Notes under the pieces: generated by a model
The model's database searches: none
Told to the model about the DNA's origin: nothing
Seen by the model: only the letters and a program-made list of their open reading frames with translations
Shown: positions 14,557-20,714 of the stretch, one piece after another
Numbering within the stretch: the first letter of the stretch is position 1
How the letters are laid out: every line of letters begins with the position of its first letter
From: Anaerolineaceae bacterium UBA6105
GTDB taxonomy: Bacteria > Chloroflexota > Anaerolineae > Anaerolineales > Anaerolineaceae
Assembly: GCA_002423495.1 (NCBI GenBank)
Contig: DIWN01000037.1
Span: 1-23,357 of the forward strand
DNA length: 23,357 nucleotides
Direction: 5' to 3'
Position numbers and translations under genes: made by a program

Positions 14557-15807
14557 TCAAACAAGCCTGAAAATCGGTTCCAACAATAAAACCACGGTCA
14601 CGACGACGATCAATGCTGTTATTGTTATCGCGAGGATGTTTGTCAGCTTTGAATTGCGATACTGACCCATTATCGCTTTATCATTGGCAAGTTGGAGAAC
14701 CAGGGCCAGGATGATTGGGAGCAAAATCGCATTTAGCGTCTGAGAGAGGATCATCATCTGGAACAGCGGCATGCCCGGGATCAGCACAATCAGAACACTC
14801 AGGATGATAATTCCGATAAAAGCGCCGTAAAAAACAGGCGCATCGCGAAAGGTGCGGTTGAGCCCGCGTTCAAAACCAAAGGCCTCACAAACAGCGTAAG
14901 TGGTGGAAAGCGGCAGTACTGAAACTGCCAGCAGCGACGCTCCCAGCAAGCCTGATGCGAACAGAATCGTGGAAGCTTCACCCGCTAATGGCGCAAGTGC
15001 CATTGCCGCGTCTTTGGCATCTTCCACCCGGATGCCCACCTTAAAGAGGGTAGCGGCAGCGACGATGATAATACAGGCTGAGATCACATTGCCCCAAGTG
15101 GAACCGAAAGTGACATCAATTTTTGTATTCCGGTAGGTCTCCATCGAAACCCCTTTGTCTGCCACAGAAGCCTGCAGATAGAAAATTGCCCAGGGGGTGA
15201 TGGTTGTCCCAATTACAGCGAGGATGGCAATGATGTAGTCGCTGGTAAGTTGGATCTGAGGTCGCACAGTATCGTGAAGAATTATTCCCCAATCCGGTTT
15301 GATGATAAACACGGTGGCAATGTAACTCAGTGCTGCCAGGCTCAGACCGATCAGGATTTTTTCAACAACTTTATAGTTACCGCGCAGGACCAACAAGCCC
15401 ATGAACACTGCCAAAATAGGCACGGTTATAGCCTTACTTATCCCAAATAGCTCACCAGCCGCCGCAATGCCGGCGAACTCCGCCACGGTCGTACCCAGGT
15501 TGGCAATCAGCAGACAAAACATGGCAAAGGTTGTCATCTTCACGCCAAACCTCTCGCGTATCAGATCAGCAGTGCCCTTGCCTGTTACAGCGCCCATTCT
15601 GGCAGCCATCTCCAGGATCACTACCTCACCGACGGTGATGAACAGGATCAGCCACAGAAAGTTATATCCGTAAGTTGAGCCAACCATCGAATAGGTGGCA
15701 ATCCCAGGCGCATCATTGTCCGCAGAAGCGGTGATCAGGCCTGGTCCCAGCACACTCAAAAGCAAGAGGAAATTCTTCAGCCATAAAGGCAGTTTCATCT
15801 TTTTCAT
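14557..15807 (-). CDS. NRAMP-family divalent metal transporter with non-canonical metal site
   Basis: This 416-residue protein has about 11 helices and the NRAMP fold (LGPGLITAS opening, GEVVILEMAARMG in helix 2, a long helix 6). Canonical NRAMPs (MntH) bind metal with DPGN in helix 1 and MPH in helix 6. Here helix 1 reads ADNDAPGIATY (Asp30, Asp32) and helix 6 reads GTTITPWAIFYLQ (Thr204-Pro205), so the metal-coordinating Met is Thr. Loss of that sulfur ligand is known to weaken selection for Mn/Fe over Mg/Ca. The gene begins 3 nt after the stop of an MgtE-regulator-like gene, whose end supplies the GAGGTAA ribosome site. Mg2+ is therefore a plausible substrate (inference). Confidence 0.85.
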   Translation of the reverse strand: MKKMKLPLWLKNFLLLLSVLGPGLITASADNDAPGIATYSMVGSTYGYNFLWLILFITVGEVVILEMAARMGAVTGKGTADLIRERFGVKMTTFAMFCLLIANLGTTVAEFAGIAAAGELFGISKAITVPILAVFMGLLVLRGNYKVVEKILIGLSLAALSYIATVFIIKPDWGIILHDTVRPQIQLTSDYIIAILAVIGTTITPWAIFYLQASVADKGVSMETYRNTKIDVTFGSTWGNVISACIIIVAAATLFKVGIRVEDAKDAAMALAPLAGEASTILFASGLLGASLLAVSVLPLSTTYAVCEAFGFERGLNRTFRDAPVFYGAFIGIIILSVLIVLIPGMPLFQMMILSQTLNAILLPIILALVLQLANDKAIMGQYRNSKLTNILAITITALIVVVTVVLLLEPIFRLV

Positions 15808-15810
15808 GAC

Positions 15811-17076
15811 TTACCTCACGGCGAAACGTGGTAACTTCTTTTTCCAGGCAGTGGGAAGGATTGTGTCGATCGCATCATCGACCGTGACAATTCCCAGCAT
15901 GACCTTGGTATCCGGGTCGATAACCGGAACCGCCATAAGGTTATACTTTGCTACCAGGTACCCAGCTTCTTCCTGAGGTGTGAGGGGGTTTACCACGACT
16001 GGATCATCATCAAACCAACGAGAAAGTTCCTGGTCGAGTGGGGCTGTTACCAGTTCGCGCAGGCTGATAACACCTTGAAGCCTTTCACTCTCATCGAGTA
16101 AATAGACGTAGAACATAAACTCGTCATCTTTTGCATCTTCATTGGTGCGTAAGTGGTGCAGTGCCTGTTCCACGGTGTAATCTGCCGGGATCGAAGCGAA
16201 TTCGGTGGTCATGATGCCGCCCGAGGAGTCTTCGGGGTAGCGCAGGAGGATACGCAAGTCTTCCTCGTCTTCATCCTGCATCAGATTCAGCAATTGCTCG
16301 CTGATCTTATCGTCCATGTCTGCCAGGAGGTCCGCCGCTTCATCAGGATCCATTACCTCCAGGATGTCTGCAGCGCGTTCCGGCTGCAAGGCGGCGATGA
16401 CCGCTTGCTGCATTTCAGAAGAAGATTCCTCGAGCGTGTCTGCCAATTGCTCGTCTGTGAATCCCTGAAGCAGGGCTTTGCTGGTGTGATAATCCAGATC
16501 ATCGAGAATTTGGGCGATATCTGCCGGCTCCATCTGCACCAGGCGGTCTTGCGAAACCTTGAGGCGCAGCGGGTCATCGTGCTCGATCGAAGCGACGTCT
16601 TCCCAGGGGATCACGTGAGTTTTCCAACGTTTTTTGAGGAGTTTGGCAAGCGTTTTGGCAAGGTTCTCAAGCCCCAGGCGGCGCAGCAAACCCGTTCCGC
16701 CCACATCCACACCGGTTAGATGGAAACGGTTGTTTTTGCGCGCAATTTGCAGGTCGTTTACGCGCACCAGGCGTTTGCCTTCGGTGTCTACGATTTGCTG
16801 ATCAAGCGCGCGCTGCTTGAGGTAAAGCTCATGCCCGGCTGGTTGGAAAAGATCCAATTTAGTAATGTCCACATTCAGGGTGATGCTCGGCCAAAGCGTG
16901 GCAATGTCTTTCGCGTCGACCAATTTGCGCTCAGGGGAGCCAGCTTTGATGGCCAGAGCTGTGATGGGGGGCATGGTTTGGTCGGTATAATCCACCAAAA
17001 TATCGTCCAGCTTGCCGACGACATGCCCAAAAGCATCCCAAACTTTTTGATCAAGAAGTTTGCTTAAATAAATCAC
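15811..17076 (-). CDS. PRC-MgtE_N-CBS-CBS protein without membrane domain (putative Mg2+ sensor)
   Basis: This 421-residue soluble protein has two PRC-barrel-like segments (about 5-70 with DQKVWDAFGHVVGKLDDI, and 90-165 with DQQIVDTEGKRLVRV). An MgtE N-terminal superhelical domain rich in Asp/Glu follows (about 180-280, EPADIAQILDDL, ADILEVMDPDEAADLLADM), then two CBS domains (about 288-345 starting GIMTTEFASIPADYT, and 355-408). In the MgtE Mg2+ channel these N and CBS domains bind Mg2+ and close the pore, but the five-helix channel domain is absent here. An NRAMP-like transporter is encoded 3 nt downstream, so this protein may gate or tune that transporter. It starts with GTG, with GAGGTGAGAG just upstream. 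Confidence 0.85.
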   Translation of the reverse strand: MIYLSKLLDQKVWDAFGHVVGKLDDILVDYTDQTMPPITALAIKAGSPERKLVDAKDIATLWPSITLNVDITKLDLFQPAGHELYLKQRALDQQIVDTEGKRLVRVNDLQIARKNNRFHLTGVDVGGTGLLRRLGLENLAKTLAKLLKKRWKTHVIPWEDVASIEHDDPLRLKVSQDRLVQMEPADIAQILDDLDYHTSKALLQGFTDEQLADTLEESSSEMQQAVIAALQPERAADILEVMDPDEAADLLADMDDKISEQLLNLMQDEDEEDLRILLRYPEDSSGGIMTTEFASIPADYTVEQALHHLRTNEDAKDDEFMFYVYLLDESERLQGVISLRELVTAPLDQELSRWFDDDPVVVNPLTPQEEAGYLVAKYNLMAVPVIDPDTKVMLGIVTVDDAIDTILPTAWKKKLPRFAVR

Positions 17077-17260
17077 CTCTCACCTCACAGTCAGTATGTA
17101 ATTTTTGGTGAAAGCAAAGATTTCAAGGGACAGGCTCGCTCACCGGTACCCTTGCCCGCGGATGATTTACGCGGCGAAGTACCTCTGAGCGGGGAGTCCC
17201 TTGATACTTGCAGGATCAGGTTGATCGTCTGCAGATGCGCTTTCGCTTTCAAGTATCACG
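17077..17260 (-). promoter_or_regulatory. Highly structured 5' leader of the MgtE-like/NRAMP operon (candidate riboswitch)
   Basis: On the minus strand the leader can form stem A (17250-17257 with 17203-17210, 8 bp) next to a long hairpin B. Hairpin B has four nested stems: 17196-17203 with 17124-17131, 17186-17191 with 17137-17142, 17179-17183 with 17145-17149, and 17170-17174 with 17156-17160. Near the gene, 17107-17114 can pair with 17077-17084 and would hide the ribosome site next to the GTG at 17076. Part of that strand (17110-17115) can instead pair with 17245-17250. I could not match it to the M-box, Mn (yybP-ykoY) or other classes I know. Confidence 0.55.
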
Positions 17261-17296
17261 ATAGTTTCCATTTCACGCTCTCAAATTAATGCTTAT

Positions 17297-17302
17297 ATTA
17301 TA
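17297..17302 (-). promoter_or_regulatory. -10 box for the leader transcript
   Basis: A perfect TATAAT on the minus strand would place transcription start near 17290 and give a leader of roughly 214 nt. No good -35 match is seen at normal spacing, so an activator or another sigma factor might be needed. Confidence 0.4.
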
Positions 17303-17472
17303 AACCCTAAAATGGCTGGATGGGTGGAAGTTTTGATTAAATATTGAAAATTGGGCTCAAGAGTTCGTTTTGTATTTAGCATTATGACTACCGACGCAGG
17401 GAATGGTTTTAGTCCATATGTGTTGTTAGAACTTCCAGAGTGGTAACTAAGGATTTCGATTTTCAGGGAAAG

Positions 17473-17515
17473 AGGCGACGCAATGTAAAGCCTCCCCTTG
17501 CGGGATGCGTCGCCT
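17473..17515. repeat. Hairpin repeat AGGCGACGCA
   Basis: A perfect 10-bp inverted repeat (17473-17482 and 17506-17515) with a 23-nt loop; the loop's TGTAAAG also has a complement just outside the right arm. The interval 17303-17864 contains this and three other repeats but no supportable gene. Confidence 0.65.
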
Positions 17516-17558
17516 TTACATGTTCCACTCAAAGCCCCGTTACATTTTTTGTATGTTG

Positions 17559-17582
17559 GTAGGGGCACGGCAGACCGTGCCC
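17559..17582. repeat. GTAG-foot hairpin (REP-like), relative of 8052-8077
   Basis: GTAG (17559-17562) is followed by GGGCACGG (17563-17570) and its complement (17575-17582), with loop CAGA. The arms match those of the element near 8052 while the loop differs. Confidence 0.7.
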
Positions 17583-17615
17583 GCTCTCCTTGCCAACAAC
17601 ACAGCGGGTAGCTGT

Positions 17616-17761
17616 GTAGGGTGGGTTGGCGTTCAGGAGCATGGGAATAAAGATGGCGTTTAAAAGCCAACCCACCGGCTGAATGTGAGGCGTTTGTGTT
17701 GGTGGGTTGGCGTTCTCAAGGCGATACTAGGTATAGGTTCTGTGACGCCAACCCACCCTAC
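17616..17761. repeat. 146-bp paired palindrome, copy 2
   Basis: This has the same length and end repeats as 8255-8400 (16-bp perfect inverted ends at 17616-17631 and 17746-17761). The interior is nearly identical, with scattered substitutions; for example the third internal half-site is here the full GGTGGGTTGGCG. High similarity over a shared length points to recent spread. Confidence 0.85.
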
Positions 17762-17788
17762 GACTGCGACTGGTGGTCAACGGACTCG

Positions 17789-17840
17789 CTCGGCCCGTGC
17801 TCGCATTGGAGTGGATGGTATCCGGAGATCGGCGAGAACA
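17789..17840 (-). repeat. Stop-codon-adjacent 3' motif, copy 2
   Basis: On the minus strand it begins TGTTCTCGCCG 24 nt past the stop of the glycosyltransferase gene and leads into palindrome copy 2, the same order as at 8407-8458. This copy is the most diverged of the four. Confidence 0.6.
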
Positions 17841-17864
17841 AAGTCTTGTTGACCAATTATTCTT

Positions 17865-19460
17865 TTACGGCAGTTGATAGATTTGAATTGTTGGACCAGT
17901 GGTGTAGGTCGTTTTTGTTTGCCTGAACAAGTTGACCAGGTAATCCCCGAGGACCTTGAGTTGTTCCATGGGACTTTCGGGTTTTGGGTCGGCTTTAAAC
18001 TCAGTAATTAGAGAGGCTTTGGCTCGCACTTCTGCGTAATAAGCAGTTTCCGATGCATACCGATCGGGTTCAGCTTCATATCTTCCATACATGCTTGAGG
18101 ATAGGATTACATATTGAATTCCCCCAGGATCATCAAGGTCAAAGTCAAAAATTGATTTCACAGTTCTTGAAAGAAAGGGTGTGTAACCTTCGTAGACCGA
18201 GTTTTCCCGAGTAATTTTATTTGTTTCTGCAAATTCAAGGGCAACAACGCGAGTATCTTTCCAGGTGAGAAGGATTGACGATGTTAAACCATTGAGTGCA
18301 TAGATAAACCCAAATATCCCAAGAAAGGCTATTGCTAATACCTTGACTACTCGTCGGCGATTGATTGACGCTAAAAGTTTAGATATACCCAAAGCCGCAA
18401 GCATCAGGGGGGTAATCATCATTGGCAGGGACCAGCGTTCCCAATGCAAGCCTAACCTGCTTATGGCTACCCAATAACCCGCACCGAAGAATAGCAGCAG
18501 CATGGCAGGTTGTTTGGAGATAATCGAAAAAATCAATCCGGCAACGGCAAACAAGGCAACTATCCATCCGGCAGCTTTGATGAAGACATCCAGGTAAAAA
18601 AGCATGTTGCCAAACCAGCTCAGATTATCTGCACCGAGGTGGGTGGAGCGAGATTCAATTGTTAACGCTTCGCGTATCAGATCCAATTTGAAGAAAAGGT
18701 GAGGGGCAAAAATGAACATGCTAAGCGCAACAATAGCAAGCGTGATCAGGATTCCACTCAAAAACTCCCCCAGTTTTTTCTGCTTCTTCTTATTATCCTG
18801 GGAAAAGATACTGATGCCGAGAGCCACAAGCACGATACCATAAGATAGTATTCCGGGATATTTTTCCAATGTGTTAACCGCAACGGTGATGCAGGCGAGG
18901 ACAAGCCACACCAATTTCTTTTTCTGCAGCCAGAGCAAGCTGAACATCATCACTGCCATTGAGAAAACTGTGTTGAGAACATCGGCTGTAAGATAGTGAG
19001 AGTGCACGATGAAGGGAGGATAGAAACAAGTGAGGAATGCAGCGGCCAGCGAAAAATCAATCCCTTTGAAAAGCTTTCCGATTTTCCAAGCCAGTACAGG
19101 CATCAGGGATCCAAAAAAAGCTACCACGAGCCTGGCGTTAAAGTAAAAGAATAAGGGGTCTTCAGCATAGGCCCAGCCAAAATTTTTATGGAAGAGAACT
19201 TTGCTGAGTAGATTCAAATATCCAAAAAGAACCGAGTATAGGAAATGGTTAGGCTTGGCATATCGACCGGAATCAAGTGTGTGGTTTTTGCTCATCTCGA
19301 TCAAAGGATCGATGATGAATTTCTCGTCGTGATGAGTCAGCAATGGAAAGCTGAATTTGAGCCCAATTACACGCACAGCCAGGGCGATTAAAAAGATGGC
19401 TGACGGGATTAGCCAGGAATAAGAGCCAGGCTTCTTGACGCGTTGAACAGGTGCTTCCAT
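17865..19460 (-). CDS. GT39/ArnT-like polyprenyl-phosphate-dependent membrane glycosyltransferase
   Basis: This 531-residue protein has about 11-13 hydrophobic helices and a soluble C-terminal tail (about 400-531). The first outer loop carries the acidic pair of GT-C enzymes (LLTHHDEKFII, Asp45-Glu46), and later loops have YPPFIVHSHYLTADV, the GT39/PMT_2-like region. Enzymes of this fold move a sugar from a polyprenyl-phosphate donor to a protein or lipid on the outer face of the membrane. Donor and acceptor cannot be told from sequence. TATAAT ends 8 nt before the ATG at 19460, so the transcript may be leaderless. It stands alone on its strand, flanked by repeat-rich gaps. Confidence 0.8.
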   Translation of the reverse strand: MEAPVQRVKKPGSYSWLIPSAIFLIALAVRVIGLKFSFPLLTHHDEKFIIDPLIEMSKNHTLDSGRYAKPNHFLYSVLFGYLNLLSKVLFHKNFGWAYAEDPLFFYFNARLVVAFFGSLMPVLAWKIGKLFKGIDFSLAAAFLTCFYPPFIVHSHYLTADVLNTVFSMAVMMFSLLWLQKKKLVWLVLACITVAVNTLEKYPGILSYGIVLVALGISIFSQDNKKKQKKLGEFLSGILITLAIVALSMFIFAPHLFFKLDLIREALTIESRSTHLGADNLSWFGNMLFYLDVFIKAAGWIVALFAVAGLIFSIISKQPAMLLLFFGAGYWVAISRLGLHWERWSLPMMITPLMLAALGISKLLASINRRRVVKVLAIAFLGIFGFIYALNGLTSSILLTWKDTRVVALEFAETNKITRENSVYEGYTPFLSRTVKSIFDFDLDDPGGIQYVILSSSMYGRYEAEPDRYASETAYYAEVRAKASLITEFKADPKPESPMEQLKVLGDYLVNLFRQTKTTYTTGPTIQIYQLP

Positions 19461-19468
19461 GATTGTGA

Positions 19469-19474
19469 ATTATA
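19469..19474 (-). promoter_or_regulatory. -10 box of the glycosyltransferase gene
   Basis: A perfect TATAAT on the minus strand lies 8 nt before the ATG, which predicts a transcript starting at or one base before the start codon. No convincing -35 is present. Confidence 0.4.
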
Positions 19475-19586
19475 CCCGTGCCGTTGACTATTGATTTAAT
19501 GCGGTTGGAGCAAGTTTCCACTATTGCGGGACGCTTCTACCGGGATCCCATTTAGGGTTGACGCCTGCGTCAACCAAGAATTTGTT

Positions 19587-19609
19587 GAAAAGGCAGGCCT
19601 TTTCCCTAC
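19587..19609. repeat. Small GTAG-foot palindrome
   Basis: GAAAAGGC (19587-19594) and its complement (19597-19604) with a 2-nt loop are followed by CCTAC, giving GTAG plus a palindrome on the minus strand. Confidence 0.55.
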
Positions 19610-19664
19610 AGGGGTGAGGTTGTAACAATTGGAAGAAAAGGTAGGCTTTAAATAAAATCGCTGT

Positions 19665-19729
19665 GTAGGCTGGGTTGGCGTTCAGGAGCATGGGGATAAA
19701 GATGGTGTTTACAAGCCAACCGACCCTAC
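19665..19729. repeat. Paired palindrome, shortened copy 3
   Basis: This keeps the left end of the 146-bp element (GTAGGCTGGGTTGGCG at 19665) and about 45 bp of its interior, then jumps to a right end with CTAC (19726-19729). The second hairpin is missing, so it looks like an internal deletion or a single-hairpin form. Confidence 0.75.
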
Positions 19730-19756
19730 GACCACGACTGGGGGTCAAAACCCTCG

Positions 19757-19808
19757 CACGGCTTGTGCCCGCAAAGCAGTGGAGGGTATCAGGAGACCGG
19801 CGAGAACA
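19757..19808 (-). repeat. Stop-codon-type 3' motif, copy 3
   Basis: Same motif as 8407-8458, with few differences, next to palindrome copy 3. Unlike the other copies it does not abut a stop codon; copy 4 lies between it and the MNIO-like gene. Confidence 0.65.
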
Positions 19809-19828
19809 ATGCACAAAAGGTTTAAAAA

Positions 19829-19857
19829 GCCGGATTGAAGTACGCAATCCGGCCTAC
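19829..19857. repeat. GCCGGATTG hairpin with GTAG foot
   Basis: A perfect 9-bp inverted repeat (19829-19837 and 19845-19853) with a 7-nt loop is followed by CTAC (19854-19857), so the minus strand reads GTAG then the palindrome. Confidence 0.7.
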
Positions 19858-19862
19858 ATGTA

Positions 19863-19908
19863 CTGTGCCCGCAACAAAGTGGAGGGTATCCAAAGACCGG
19901 CGAAAAAG
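19863..19908 (-). repeat. Stop-codon-adjacent 3' motif, copy 4
   Basis: The motif starts 6 nt past the stop of the MNIO-like gene at 19915 on the minus strand and runs into the GTAG hairpin at 19829-19857. Together with copy 3 it makes a short tandem of the motif. No gene is seen in 19461-19914. Confidence 0.65.
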
Positions 19909-19914
19909 TGTGCC

Positions 19915-20706
19915 CTAATTATTTCCGCCGAACAAAGCGTAAAGCCGGGGGACTTGCTCTTCGAGCACCCAGGTTTCCGTGCGCCAGGAGAACCATTCTC
20001 CAACGCCACCGTACTCAAACGCCACGATCTCCGGCTCACGCCACGCGCCAACTCTGATCTGCTCTGCTGCCCATTCAGCTGATGGCCAATCCTCCGGCTG
20101 CATCTCAAAATGGTCTTCAATGAAGCCATGGTATCTGCGTAAACCGGTAATATGAACTTCGTGGAGGCGATCCAGGGGCAGTTTTTCGACGTATTCCTGG
20201 TAATTGATGCCAAGCGTATCGGCGGTGATGCGGGCGTGCGAAATGTCCAGCAGCAAACCTGTGTCGGGCTCAATGATCGCTTGGCGGATTAGGTCCGCGT
20301 CGCTGGCCAGGTGGAATTCAGGAATAGGGGGTTCAAAGGGCAAATTTTCCGAGATGACAGGATATCCCGCAAACTCTTTTTTGAGAAAATCTATTTCTTT
20401 GATCCACTGCTTGAGCAGCTTGTTGCGATCTGCCTTATTTCCTATCTTCAAATCGGGTGTTCCGGCCAGATGGCAGTTTACATGTGGGGTGCCTGTTTCA
20501 ACTAGCATCCTCTTAAGCCTGTCAAAGTCAAGTTTGTGAACCTGATCCCTTCCCAGGGCAATATCCAGATGCAGATAGACAGGCTTGACTGCCGTGGCAG
20601 CCTTAAGCAGCCCATCCCACTCAGGGCACTTGAACAGATCAAAGTCGACTTTGCCGGCCTTTATCAGCTCAGCAAGTTTGGTCGAGTAGTTTACCGCGAA
20701 TCGCAT
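19915..20706 (-). CDS. DUF692/MNIO-like TIM-barrel protein
   Basis: This 263-residue protein is a xylose-isomerase-like TIM barrel. The order of likely metal ligands fits DUF692, the multinuclear non-heme iron enzymes (MNIO): YLHLD (His46), NCHLAG (His79), ISENLPF (Glu120), GLLLDISHARITADTLG (Asp154, His157), HEVHITG (His185), EDHFEM (Asp198, His199) and AFEYGG (Glu231). MNIO enzymes such as MbnB and TglH oxidatively modify cysteine in ribosomal peptides. It begins 8 nt after the stop of an ABC half-transporter and is probably last in that operon. A sugar-phosphate isomerase or epimerase is the main alternative. No peptide precursor is visible next to it. Confidence 0.6.
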   Translation of the reverse strand: MRFAVNYSTKLAELIKAGKVDFDLFKCPEWDGLLKAATAVKPVYLHLDIALGRDQVHKLDFDRLKRMLVETGTPHVNCHLAGTPDLKIGNKADRNKLLKQWIKEIDFLKKEFAGYPVISENLPFEPPIPEFHLASDADLIRQAIIEPDTGLLLDISHARITADTLGINYQEYVEKLPLDRLHEVHITGLRRYHGFIEDHFEMQPEDWPSAEWAAEQIRVGAWREPEIVAFEYGGVGEWFSWRTETWVLEEQVPRLYALFGGNN

Positions 20707-20714
20707 GCCGGACC

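Noticed and set aside
17196..17240. AACCTGATCC followed by AAGGGA on the minus strand, reminiscent of the 3' half of a TPP riboswitch
   Set aside because: The CTGAGA half and the AATACCAGCGTAGGGA context are missing, and the stems present do not match the THI-box fold; downstream genes are not thiamin genes.
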